From the NCBI RefSeq assembly GCF_025141175.1, contig NZ_CP081155.1:1331001-1395000 (forward strand): 64,000 bases of DNA, given 5' to 3'. Within the stretch, counting starts at the first letter, position 1, and each line of letters begins with the position of its first letter. Shown piece by piece: positions 49,808 to 57,935 of this stretch. Source of the DNA: Jannaschia sp. M317. GTDB lineage: Bacteria > Pseudomonadota > Alphaproteobacteria > Rhodobacterales > Rhodobacteraceae. The translations under genes and the position numbers were made by a program. The notes under the pieces are model-generated. The model ran no database searches. It was not told the DNA's origin and saw only the letters and a list, made by a program, of their open reading frames with translations.

Positions 49808-50764
49808 TCACCCCACCGCGTGACGATGCGCGACCGAGTACCGCCCGGTCACGTAATGCTCCACCTGCCGCTCGATATCGCCCAGAAGGGACGAGGCACC
49901 GAACCGGAACAGGTCAGGCCGCAACCAGCGATCGCCCAGTTCCTCCTTCAGCAGCGCCAGGTAGGTGACGGCGTCCTTGGCCTTGGACACGCCGCCCGCT
50001 GGCTTGTAGCCGACCTTGAAACCGGACGCGGCCTCATAGGCGCGGATCGCGCGCATCATGGTCAGGCTGACGGGCAGGGTGGCGTTCACTGCCTCTTTCC
50101 CGGTCGATGTCTTGATGAAATCCGACCCGGCCATCATGCACACCATCGAAGCTTTCATGACGTTCTTAAGCGGGCCTAGTTCGCCAGTCGCCAGGATCGC
50201 CTTCATATGTGCCGACCCACAAGCCGCGCGCATCTGGGCGGTTTCATCATAGAGCGCGGCCCAATCCCCGGTCAGGACGTGGCGGCGCGAGATGACGATG
50301 TCGATTTCGGTGGCCCCTTCCGCGACCGAGCGTTCGATCTCCCGCAGGCGCAGATCGAAGGGCGACAGACCGGCGGGGAACCCTGTGGATACGGCGGCGA
50401 CCGGGATGCGCCCGGCGACCGCCTCGACGGCAACGGGCACCATTTCATGATAGACGCAGACGGCGCCGGTGGTCAGGTCCGGCAACCCGATCGCCTCCAG
50501 CAGGTCGGCCCGCATCGGCGAAAGCGCCTTGGCGCAAAGCCGCCGCACCCGCATCGGGGTGTCGTCGCCCGACAGGGTCGTCAGATCGATCATCGACACC
50601 GCGCGGGCCAGCCAGGCGGCCTGCCACTCCTTCTTCACGGACCGGCGCCCCGGCAGGGTCGCGGCCCGGCGCAGGGTTGCGGGCGTGTTGACCCGCACCG
50701 CCTCCACGACGGACGGATCGAAAGGGAGCCCGGCGTTGCGGGTCAGGTCTTGGGCGGTGCTCAC
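49808..50764 (-). CDS. deoC: deoxyribose-phosphate aldolase
   Basis: 318 residues, the long form of DeoC. The Schiff-base Lys lies in GSDFIKTSTGKEAV and the second Lys in GFKVGYKPAGGVS; VKKEWQAAWLARAVSMIDLT is typical of the N-terminus in Rhodobacterales. It cleaves deoxyribose 5-phosphate to glyceraldehyde 3-phosphate and acetaldehyde. I chose the GTG at 50764 (reads STAQDLTRNAG after the start); the frame extends to an ATG at 50809. ALDH16 follows 93 nt downstream on the same strand and may oxidise the acetaldehyde. Confidence 0.93.
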   Translation of the reverse strand: MSTAQDLTRNAGLPFDPSVVEAVRVNTPATLRRAATLPGRRSVKKEWQAAWLARAVSMIDLTTLSGDDTPMRVRRLCAKALSPMRADLLEAIGLPDLTTGAVCVYHEMVPVAVEAVAGRIPVAAVSTGFPAGLSPFDLRLREIERSVAEGATEIDIVISRRHVLTGDWAALYDETAQMRAACGSAHMKAILATGELGPLKNVMKASMVCMMAGSDFIKTSTGKEAVNATLPVSLTMMRAIRAYEAASGFKVGYKPAGGVSKAKDAVTYLALLKEELGDRWLRPDLFRFGASSLLGDIERQVEHYVTGRYSVAHRHAVG

Positions 50765-50854
50765 GTCGGTCTGCCTGGGCTGGAAAGGATGCAGGCAGAA
50801 CGGTCGCATGGGGCCGGGACAAGCGCAACCGTGACCCGGCGCAAGGGCCCGGTG

Positions 50855-51079
50855 TCAGGACTTCGGGCCCAGCGTGGCGTAGTCGGCAAAGGTGGTCGGG
50901 ACTTCGATCTCGAACAGGGTGGTTTCGATGCCGCGTGCCAGGTCCATGACGTGATCGCCGACCGGCTCGAAGAAGTAGGCGCTCAGCCCGATGGTCGCGG
51001 CGGTCATCAGGCACCAGTCAATGATGACTGACCCGCCTTCATCTTTGCAAAACGCACGTATCGAGACCATGAAATCCAT
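50855..51079 (-). CDS. small Flp-pilin-like membrane peptide
   Basis: 74 residues. After a short charged leader (MVSIRAFCKDEGGS) comes a hydrophobic helix VIIDWCLMTAATIGLSAYFF. The leader-Gly then hydrophobic stretch recalls Flp/TadE pilins, but the canonical cleavage and Glu5 are not exact (Asp instead). Start may be 51079 or 51070. It lies between deoC and suhB, without other tad genes nearby. The pilin label is tentative. Confidence 0.55.
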   Translation of the reverse strand: MDFMVSIRAFCKDEGGSVIIDWCLMTAATIGLSAYFFEPVGDHVMDLARGIETTLFEIEVPTTFADYATLGPKS

Positions 51080-51125
51080 TCCAGCCCCGGTTCTGGCGGG
51101 GAATCGGGGCAGAAATGGGCCGAAT

Positions 51126-51923
51126 TCAGTCCGAACTACGGACGATTTTTGCGAACTTTTCGAAGATTGCGGCAGAGCCGGAGATCAGCTGACCGTTTTC
51201 CATCAGGGTCTGCGTTTCGGGGCGGATGGGTTCGACCAAACCACCGGCTTCGCGCACCAAAAGGATGCCGGCGGCGATGTCCCAAGGCTTCACGCCGCGT
51301 TCCCAATAGCCGTCGTAACGCCCGGCCGCGACATAGGCGAGATCCAGCGAGGCCGCGCCCCAGCGGCGCACGCCCGCGCAGACCGGCAGCAAGCGACCCA
51401 GATCCTTCAACGCGGCGGGCAGATACTTGTTGCCAGCCCAGGGCAGGCCGGTCGCATAGACCGTCTCGATCAGCGAGGTCCGGCCAGACACCCGCAACCG
51501 CACCTTGCCGTCCAGCCAGGCCCCTGCACCTTTCTCGGCGTAGAACAGCTCGTCCTTGACGGGGTCGTAGATCACGGCAGAGGTGACTTCGCCCTTGTGT
51601 TCCAACGCGATGGAAACGGCCCAATGGGGCATTCCGTGCAGGAAGTTCGTGGTCCCGTCCAGCGGATCGACGATCCAGCGCCGGGTCGGGTCCTTGCCTG
51701 CGACTTCATCCGATTCTTCGCCCAACCAACCATAGGTCGGGCGCGCACCCATCAGTTCCTCGCGGATGATTTCTTCGGCGGCATGGTCCGCGCGGCTGAC
51801 GAAGTCGCCCGGCCCCTTGGTGCCGACCTGAAGGTTCTCGACCTCCGCGAAATCCTTGATGAGGGAGCGGCCCGCCTTGCGGGCGGCCTTGATCATGACG
51901 TTGAGATTGGCACTGCCTTGCAT
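51126..51923 (-). CDS. suhB: inositol monophosphatase family protein (SuhB)
   Basis: 265 residues. Metal-binding motifs of the family are GWLGEESDE, WIVDPLDGTTNF and WDIAAGILLVREAGG. SuhB hydrolyses inositol phosphates and, in some bacteria, also takes part in rRNA transcription antitermination. The start ATG 51923 begins MQGSANLNVMIKAARKAGR. Upstream lies the stop of the LysR gene and repeat copy D. Confidence 0.93.
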   Translation of the reverse strand: MQGSANLNVMIKAARKAGRSLIKDFAEVENLQVGTKGPGDFVSRADHAAEEIIREELMGARPTYGWLGEESDEVAGKDPTRRWIVDPLDGTTNFLHGMPHWAVSIALEHKGEVTSAVIYDPVKDELFYAEKGAGAWLDGKVRLRVSGRTSLIETVYATGLPWAGNKYLPAALKDLGRLLPVCAGVRRWGAASLDLAYVAAGRYDGYWERGVKPWDIAAGILLVREAGGLVEPIRPETQTLMENGQLISGSAAIFEKFAKIVRSSD

Positions 51924-52022
51924 CTGTCGCGCTCCGGGTTCGGTCAGGGCGCGCGTGTAACGCGTGTTGCGGCAGGGGTGAAGCGGAAACGGCAGAACGG
52001 GACGTGCGCGGCGGGCAGGGAC

Positions 52023-52067
52023 CAGATTTTTCGAAAAATCTGATCAAATCCTTCCAAGGATTTGATC
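52023..52067 (-). repeat. bipartite palindrome, copy D
   Basis: On the minus strand, starting 5 nt after the metR-like stop: GATCAAATCCTT/AAGGATTTGATC (52042-52067, 2-nt centre, perfect 12-bp arms), then a perfect 20-bp palindrome centred on TTCGAA (52023-52042). Same order as copies A-C. Confidence 0.82.
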
Positions 52068-52072
52068 CCGCC

Positions 52073-52990
52073 TCAGGCCGGCGCGCGTTGCAGCTTCAAC
52101 GGTTCCGTCCGCATCAGGCGCAGCACATGGGCCATAAAGGGCTTTGCCGCATCTGCCTGACGCACGGCAGCATACAACCTGCGCGTGACCCCCTGCGCCG
52201 TCAGCGGTCGTGTGACGTAGTCGGAATTGTAGCGCACCTCGCGCACCACCCAGTCCGGCAGGACCGAAACGCCCCGGTTCGACGCCACCAGCAGCAGGAT
52301 CACCGCCGTCAGCTCTACCTGCCGGACGCTTGCGGGCTCCACCCCTGCGGGCATCAGAAGCTGCGAGAAGACGTCCAGACGGGGGCGATCCACCGGGTAG
52401 GTGATCAGGGTCTCGCCCGCGAAATCCGCTGCTTCGACATAGTCCTTCTGCGCCAGCGGATGCGCCGACGACGCCAGGAAAACCGGCTCATAGTCAAAGA
52501 GCGGCGCGAATTCGACGCCGGGCAGGTCCTCGGGGTCCGACGACACCACGAGGTCCACCTCTTCCTTCTGAAGCGCGGGCAGGGCCTGAAACTGCAATCC
52601 TGGACGGATGTCCACGTCCACGTCGGGCCAGGCGCGGCGGAACTGTTCCAGCACCGGGAACAGCCATTCGAAACAGGCGTGGCATTCGATCGCGATATGC
52701 AGCCGCCCGGTCTTGCCCGACTTCAGCCCTGCGAATTCCTGCTCGACCGCCTCGATCTGGGGCAGGACCTGATCGGCCAGCCGCAGCAGCCGTTGACCGG
52801 CGGGCGACAGGGTCATGGGTTTCGACCGCCGCACGAACAGCTCCACGCCGATCTGTTCCTCCAGGTTCTTGACCTGATGGGACAGCGCGCTCTGCGTGAT
52901 GTTCAGCCGGTCGGCGGCGCGCGCCAGCCCGCCACATTCCTGAATCGCGCGGATCGTGCGCAGGTGTCGAAATTCGATGTTCAGGCGCAT
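52073..52990 (-). CDS. metR: LysR-family regulator, MetR-like
   Basis: 305 residues. The winged helix reads FRHLRTIRAIQECGGLARAA and ITQSALSHQVKNLEEQIG, as in MetR; the effector domain follows (LHIAIECHACFEWLFPVLEQF). Its divergent position to metF with a TGAG-N5-CTCA dyad between them supports MetR, which activates methionine-synthesis genes with homocysteine as co-effector. I used the ATG at 52990 rather than one at 53017 because it begins just before the conserved helix. Confidence 0.88.
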   Translation of the reverse strand: MRLNIEFRHLRTIRAIQECGGLARAADRLNITQSALSHQVKNLEEQIGVELFVRRSKPMTLSPAGQRLLRLADQVLPQIEAVEQEFAGLKSGKTGRLHIAIECHACFEWLFPVLEQFRRAWPDVDVDIRPGLQFQALPALQKEEVDLVVSSDPEDLPGVEFAPLFDYEPVFLASSAHPLAQKDYVEAADFAGETLITYPVDRPRLDVFSQLLMPAGVEPASVRQVELTAVILLLVASNRGVSVLPDWVVREVRYNSDYVTRPLTAQGVTRRLYAAVRQADAAKPFMAHVLRLMRTEPLKLQRAPA

Positions 52991-53034
52991 GGCACACCCT
53001 CTTTGTGCAAGGCTCATGTTGTGTATGAGGATTA

Positions 53035-53047
53035 TGAGGCTGTCTCA
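53035..53047. promoter_or_regulatory. MetR-type binding site
   Basis: TGAG-GCTGT-CTCA, an inverted repeat with the 5-nt spacing of the MetR consensus TGAA-N5-TTCA. It stands 45 bp before metR and 57 bp before metF, in the shared promoter region. Binding is inferred from motif and position. Confidence 0.6.
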
Positions 53048-53103
53048 CACAAGCGCAACAGGGCACAAGGGCGCAACAGATTTGCCCGCCGAGGATCCGA
53101 CCC

Positions 53104-53967
53104 ATGACCGCCCCCAAGATCAGCTTCGAATTCTTCCCTCCGAAATCGCTCCAGGCTTCGTTCCGGCTTTGGGATTGCGTCAGCACGCTGGCGCCCCTGG
53201 CCCCGGAATGGGTGTCCGTCACCTACGGTGCCGGCGGCACCACGCGGGAATTGACGCGCGAGGCGGTGGGGGCGTTGGGCAAGGAATTCAACCTGCGCGT
53301 GGCCGGTCACCTGACCTGCGTCGACGCCTCGCGGGCTGAAACGCTGGAGGTGGCGCGCGGCTTTCGCAAGGCCGGGGTGGAGGACATCGTGGCGCTGCGG
53401 GGCGACCCGCCCAAGGGCGCCGACGGGTTCACCGCGCACCCCGACGGGTTCGCCAATTCGGTCGAGTTGATCGAGGCCTTGGCGGGCGAGGGTTTTAAGG
53501 TCCGCGTCGGCTGCTATCCCGATACCCACCCCGAGGCGGCCTCGGCGGATGCCGACATTGCCTGGCTCAAGCGCAAGATCGACGCCGGGGCCTCCGAGGC
53601 GATCTCTCAGTTCTTCTTTGACGCCGACAGCTTTCTGCGGTTCCGCGACCGCTGTGCCGCCGCTGGTATCGACGCGCCGATCGTGCCGGGTCTCCTGCCG
53701 ATCGAGAACTGGGAAAAGACGTCCAGGTTCGCCAAGGCCTGTGGGGCCCATATCCCCACCGAACTGGCCGAGGCCTTCGACCGTGCCGTCCGCGACGACC
53801 GCGCCGATCTGCTTGCCATCGCGCAGGCGGCGGAGCTGGCCGATACGCTGGTCTGCGAGGGGGTGGAGCATCTGCACTTCTACACGCTGAACCGGCCCGA
53901 ACTGACCCGAGACGTCTGTGCGGCCCTGGGCGTCGTGCCGCAGGTAGGGTTGAGCCAGGTCGCCTGA
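53104..53967 (+). CDS. metF: 5,10-methylenetetrahydrofolate reductase
   Basis: 287 residues, TIM-barrel flavoprotein. ISFEFFPPKS at the start holds the catalytic Glu; VSVTYGAGGTTR, DIVALRGDPPKG and AISQFFFDADSFLRF are family landmarks. It makes methyl-THF for methionine synthase. Divergent from metR, whose site lies between. The start ATG at 53104 is followed by the conserved strand at once. Confidence 0.95.
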   Translation: MTAPKISFEFFPPKSLQASFRLWDCVSTLAPLAPEWVSVTYGAGGTTRELTREAVGALGKEFNLRVAGHLTCVDASRAETLEVARGFRKAGVEDIVALRGDPPKGADGFTAHPDGFANSVELIEALAGEGFKVRVGCYPDTHPEAASADADIAWLKRKIDAGASEAISQFFFDADSFLRFRDRCAAAGIDAPIVPGLLPIENWEKTSRFAKACGAHIPTELAEAFDRAVRDDRADLLAIAQAAELADTLVCEGVEHLHFYTLNRPELTRDVCAALGVVPQVGLSQVA

Positions 53968-54125
53968 TAGGATCAGGGCCCCGATCACCTCCGGGGCGCG
54001 ACGACCGAGCCAACCAACGGCCCGAACCCTGTCAGAGTGTCGGGCCCTTGCCGCCCCAAGGCACACCATTCCTGCCCCCAAGACAGGCCGCGCGACTTGA
54101 CGCCGCGCGCCGTCTGCCGCCACCT

Positions 54126-54545
54126 GTGACCAGATGGGCGGAGGGGCGGGTGCAACGGATCTACGACAGCTTTGCCCGGCAGGGCCTGATGAACACGCTG
54201 GGCGCAACCATCGAAGAGGTCGCCCAGGGCCAGGTCCGGATTGCCGCCGAGGTAACGCCCGCAACCGGACAGCAACAGGGCTTCGGTCATGCCGGGTTGA
54301 CTTTTTCGCTTGCCGATTCGGCCGCCGGTTACGCCGCCCTCACGACCCTGGGGTCAGAGTGGGAGGTGGTGACGTCGGAGTTCCGCATCTCCTTGCTGGC
54401 CCCGGCGCGAGGACGGCTGATCGCCACCGGCCGCGTCGTCCGGCCCGGTCGCCGGTTGATCGCCGTCGCCGCCGACGTCCATGGCGCGGACGGGGCCCAT
54501 GTGGCCACCGCGCTGGGCACCATGGTCCCGGTTCCCGCGACATGA
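54126..54545 (+). CDS. PaaI-like hotdog thioesterase
   Basis: 139 residues from the GTG at 54126; an in-frame ATG at 54048 would add 26 residues rich in Pro and Arg. Hotdog-fold marks: QQQGFGHAGLTFSLADSAAGYAAL (active-site Gly/His/Asp region) and SEFRISLLAPARGRLIATGRVVRPGR. Members hydrolyse acyl- or phenylacetyl-CoA; the substrate is not known. The start codon is uncertain because no Shine-Dalgarno sequence is evident. The stop overlaps the ACT gene. Confidence 0.85.
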   Translation: MTRWAEGRVQRIYDSFARQGLMNTLGATIEEVAQGQVRIAAEVTPATGQQQGFGHAGLTFSLADSAAGYAALTTLGSEWEVVTSEFRISLLAPARGRLIATGRVVRPGRRLIAVAADVHGADGAHVATALGTMVPVPAT

Positions 54546-54943
54546 GCGGCGAGCAGAACCTTGACCGGCTGCTCGCCACGATGCAGCCCGTCCTGACCCC
54601 GGACACCTACGTCTTTGCCACCACCCGCGACCCGGCCAAGGCCCGGCTGCCCGCCCGCATGCGCCTCGACGAGGCGGAGGGCACGACCCTGATCCTGACC
54701 GAAGCGGAGGCCCGCGCGGCGGGGCTGGACGGCGTGTTTCCCGCGCGGATGATCACGCTGAACGTGCATTCCGCGTTGGACGCGGTCGGGTTCCTCGCGC
54801 GGATCACGACGCGGCTGGCTGCCGCCGGGATGGGCGTCAATCCTGTCTCGGGCTTTTACCACGATCATCTGTTCGTGCCCGCGGACCGCGCCGCCGAAGC
54901 AATGGAAATCCTGCGCGACCTGGCCGCCGAAGGCGGGGCCTAG
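54542..54943 (+). CDS. ACT domain-containing protein
   Basis: 133 residues composed of two ACT-like units: TYVFATTRDPAKARLPARMR with EGTTLILTEAEARAAG, then MITLNVHSALDAVGFLARIT with LAAAGMGVNPVSGFYHDHLF. It matches a family of small double-ACT proteins likely to bind amino acids. ATG overlaps the thioesterase stop (ATGA). Its TAG and the convergent DsbA gene's stop overlap in CTAG, so there is no room for a conventional terminator. Confidence 0.87.
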   Translation: MSGEQNLDRLLATMQPVLTPDTYVFATTRDPAKARLPARMRLDEAEGTTLILTEAEARAAGLDGVFPARMITLNVHSALDAVGFLARITTRLAAAGMGVNPVSGFYHDHLFVPADRAAEAMEILRDLAAEGGA

Positions 54944-55671
54944 CCGCCCTCGCGCACCGTCTCGACCATGGCCAGCAGCTGATCGGCGTCCACCAGGCCG
55001 GGGGCAAGTTGTTCGCCCACGACAAAGCTGGGCGTGCCCGAAAACCCGAGCGACCGGGCCAGTTCGAAGGTCGTGTCGATATGCGCCTGCACCTCGGGCG
55101 CGTCCATGTCGGTCTGCAACTGGTCCAGGTCCAGGCCGACGCTGGCGGCGATCTGCAGCACGATCCGTTCGTCGACGCGCCCGCGCGCGCCCATCAGCGC
55201 CTCGTGGAACGCGCCGTATTTTCCCTGCGCCCGCGATGCCAGAGCGGCCCGCGCGGCAAATACGGATCCGTCCCCCAGGATCGGCCATTCGCGGTACACG
55301 ACCCGCACGTTGTCGTCGCGCGCCAGCAGGTCGGACACCTGTTCGCCCGCGCGGCGGCAGTAGGGGCAGTTGTAATCAAAGAACTCGACCACGGTGACAT
55401 CGCCATCGGGGTTGCCCAGGACCGGCGCATTCGGATCCCGCTCCAACAGGTCGCGCCCCTCGGTCAGCGAAGAGCGTGCGGCGGCTGCGGCCTCTTCCTC
55501 TTCGCGGCTTTGCAGGATGGCGACGGCTTCCATCACGATCTGAGGGTTTTCCAGGATCGCCTGCAGGGCCAGCTGCTTGATCTCTTCTTCGCTGAAATCC
55601 TGCGCGGTGGCCGCGAACGGCAGGCAAAGCGCAAGGGCGGTGGCGGCGAGCCGGGTCACGGGGCGGGGCAT
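54940..55671 (-). CDS. DsbA family thiol-disulfide protein, ScsC-like
   Basis: 243 residues. Signal peptide (LAATALALCLPFAATAQ), then a helical stalk of about 45 residues (EEIKQLALQAILENPQIVME) with an Ala/Glu-rich segment, then a thioredoxin fold with CPYC (Cys102, Cys105 in DYNCPYCRR) and cis-Pro in GFSGTPSFVVG. The N-terminal stalk is the feature by which ScsC-type proteins trimerise. The gene is divergent from a DsbD/ScsB-like gene 140 nt away, a natural redox partner. Role: disulfide isomerase or protector of periplasmic thiols. Confidence 0.9.
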   Translation of the reverse strand: MPRPVTRLAATALALCLPFAATAQDFSEEEIKQLALQAILENPQIVMEAVAILQSREEEEAAAAARSSLTEGRDLLERDPNAPVLGNPDGDVTVVEFFDYNCPYCRRAGEQVSDLLARDDNVRVVYREWPILGDGSVFAARAALASRAQGKYGAFHEALMGARGRVDERIVLQIAASVGLDLDQLQTDMDAPEVQAHIDTTFELARSLGFSGTPSFVVGEQLAPGLVDADQLLAMVETVREGG

Positions 55672-55811
55672 GGCGAGGATCCTGCTGGGTCACGGTTGCG
55701 TGATACATGGCCCGCGTCCGGGGGCGGGCGCAAGGCGCCGCGCTGGTCACACTTGCGTCAACAGGCGCGGCAGGCCTTTCGCCCGCTGCTGTCTGCGGCA
55801 TAAGTCGGGGC

Positions 55812-57839
55812 ATGTTCCGCGCCCTGCTTTTCTGCCTCGGCCTGCTGGCCGCTCCGGTTTTCGCCGCCTCGTCCGATCCGGTCGAGACGCGCACCGTCAC
55901 CGCCCGATTGATCACGGTCGAACAGGGGGTGGGCCCCGGCTCCGCCACGCTGGCGGCTGGGTTGCAGTTGCAGATGGCGCCGGGGTGGAAAACCTACTGG
56001 CGCTCCCCCGGAGAGGTGGGCCTGCCGCCCGAAATCACCTGGGACGATAGCGAGAACGTCGCCCATGTGGGCCTGGCCTTTCCGGCCCCCACCCGGTTCA
56101 CCGCCTTCGAGATCGAAAACTTCGGCTACGCCGGAGAGGTCGTCTTTCCCTTGACCGTCACCCTGGCAGAGGCCGGTGAGGCCGCGCGCCTGGCCCTGCG
56201 CGCCGATCTGTTGGTCTGTGCCGAGGTATGCATCCCCGAGACGGTCAACCTGTCCCTTGATCTGGCCCCCGGCGCGGGCGTCGACTTGGACGCCGCCGCG
56301 ATGCTGTCGGATTGGGTGGCCCGCGTTCCCGGTGATGCCGCCGAGGCGGGCCTGACGCTGACCGGCGCGCATCTGGGTGACGAGGCGCTGACCGTGGCCT
56401 TTGCCGCCGACCCGCCCCTGACCACACCCGACATTTTCCCCGAACAGGGTGATTATGCCGCCTTTGGTGCCCCCGACCTGCGCCTGGCGGACGGCGGCCG
56501 CACGCTGTGGGCACGCCTGCCGGTGCTGTCGCCGGGCGAAGGCACGTTGGATCTGACGCTGGTGGACGGTGCACGGGCGGCGACCCTGACCGCGGACCTC
56601 GACGCGACGCCGCCGTCGCCGCCGGGGGCGGCAACCGGTCTTTGGTGGATGCTGGCCCTGGCGTTTCTGGGGGGGCTGATCCTGAACGTGATGCCCTGTG
56701 TCCTGCCGGTTCTGTCGATCAAGCTGGCCTCGGCGCTGCAGGCCCGCGATCGCAGCCCGGCCCGGGTGCGCGCGGGGTTTCTGGCCTCTGCGGCGGGGGT
56801 CCTGGCTTTCTTTGCGGTGCTGGCGGGCGGGGTGATCGCGCTGCGCACGGCCGGCGTGGCCGTCGGCTGGGGCGTTCAGTTTCAAAGTCCGGTATTCCTG
56901 GCCCTGATGATCGGGTTGATGGTGCTGTTCGCGGCCAACATGCTGGGCCTGTTCGAGATCGGTTTGTCGAGCCAGGCCCTGACCGGCATGGCCCGGACCG
57001 AGGGCCGCGCGGGCTGGTCCGGTGATTTTGCCACCGGTGCCTTTGCAGCGGTCATGGCCACGCCCTGTTCCGCGCCGTTTCTCGGCACGGCGGTGACCTA
57101 CGCGCTGACCTCGGGCGCCGGGACGACGCTGGCGGTACTTCTGGCGATGGGCCTGGGCCTGGCCTCGCCGTTTCTCTTGGTGGCGGCGCGGCCCGGGCTG
57201 ATCGCCCGTCTGCCGCGTCCGGGTCGCTGGATGGCGACGATCAAGGCCGTGTTGGGCGGATTGCTTTTGTTGGCGGCGGTCTGGTTGGTGACGGTCCTGG
57301 CGGGGGCAGCGGGCTGGCCGCTGGCGCTGGGCGTGACGGTGGCGGCGGCGGCGATGCTGGGCGGGCTCTGGCTGGGGCGTCGCGCCCTGCCGGTCGCGCT
57401 GGCCGGATTGGTGGCGGTGACGGGGGTCGCGCTGGCGGTGCCGGTTGCGGCTCCGGTGGCGGTGCAGGCCTCGGGCCCCTGGCAACCCTTCGCCCGCGAC
57501 CGGATCGGATCAGAGGTCGCGGCAGGGCAGGTGGTTTTTGTGGATGTCACCGCCGACTGGTGCCTGACCTGCAAGGTCAACAAGCGGCTGATCCTGGACG
57601 ACGACACGGTCGCGGCCGCGCTTGCGGATGCGGGGGTCACGGCCTTGCGCGCCGACTGGACCCGCCCGGACGACGTCATCGCGACCTACCTGCGCGACAA
57701 CGGCCGCTTCGGCATTCCGTTCAACGCGGTCTATGGCCCCGGCGCGCCCGAGGGCATCGCCCTCCCTGAAATCCTGACGGCTTCGGCTGTGTTGGAGGCG
57801 ATGTCCAAGGCTGGCAGCACGCAGAGCGCGTCTCGCTGA
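55812..57839 (+). CDS. DsbD family thiol reductase, ScsB-like
   Basis: 675 residues. A signal peptide, an N-terminal periplasmic domain with a CAEVC pair (about residue 137), an eight-helix DsbD membrane domain with NVMPCVLPVLSIKL and MATPCSAPFLGTAV carrying the two transmembrane cysteines, and a C-terminal thioredoxin domain with WCLTCK (Cys584, Cys587). It relays electrons from cytoplasmic thioredoxin to periplasmic partners, most likely the divergent ScsC-like protein. I used the ATG at 55812; the frame extends to 55707 without features. Confidence 0.92.
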   Translation: MFRALLFCLGLLAAPVFAASSDPVETRTVTARLITVEQGVGPGSATLAAGLQLQMAPGWKTYWRSPGEVGLPPEITWDDSENVAHVGLAFPAPTRFTAFEIENFGYAGEVVFPLTVTLAEAGEAARLALRADLLVCAEVCIPETVNLSLDLAPGAGVDLDAAAMLSDWVARVPGDAAEAGLTLTGAHLGDEALTVAFAADPPLTTPDIFPEQGDYAAFGAPDLRLADGGRTLWARLPVLSPGEGTLDLTLVDGARAATLTADLDATPPSPPGAATGLWWMLALAFLGGLILNVMPCVLPVLSIKLASALQARDRSPARVRAGFLASAAGVLAFFAVLAGGVIALRTAGVAVGWGVQFQSPVFLALMIGLMVLFAANMLGLFEIGLSSQALTGMARTEGRAGWSGDFATGAFAAVMATPCSAPFLGTAVTYALTSGAGTTLAVLLAMGLGLASPFLLVAARPGLIARLPRPGRWMATIKAVLGGLLLLAAVWLVTVLAGAAGWPLALGVTVAAAAMLGGLWLGRRALPVALAGLVAVTGVALAVPVAAPVAVQASGPWQPFARDRIGSEVAAGQVVFVDVTADWCLTCKVNKRLILDDDTVAAALADAGVTALRADWTRPDDVIATYLRDNGRFGIPFNAVYGPGAPEGIALPEILTASAVLEAMSKAGSTQSASR

Positions 57840-57866
57840 GGGCTGCCTGCGGGCAGGTGTCGGGTT

Positions 57867-57890
57867 GAGTATTTTCGCCGAGAAGAAACC
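57867..57890 (+). repeat. GAGTATTT-type extragenic repeat, copy 5
   Basis: GAGTATTTTCGCCGAGAAGA followed by AACC, the best-preserved copy. It lies in the 96-nt spacer between two convergent genes (ScsB-like and the gamma-glutamylcyclotransferase-like gene). Confidence 0.6.
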
Positions 57891-57935
57891 CAATGGCCCG
57901 CAGGGGCCGCGCCGGTGCGCCTGGCGGGGCGGGAA

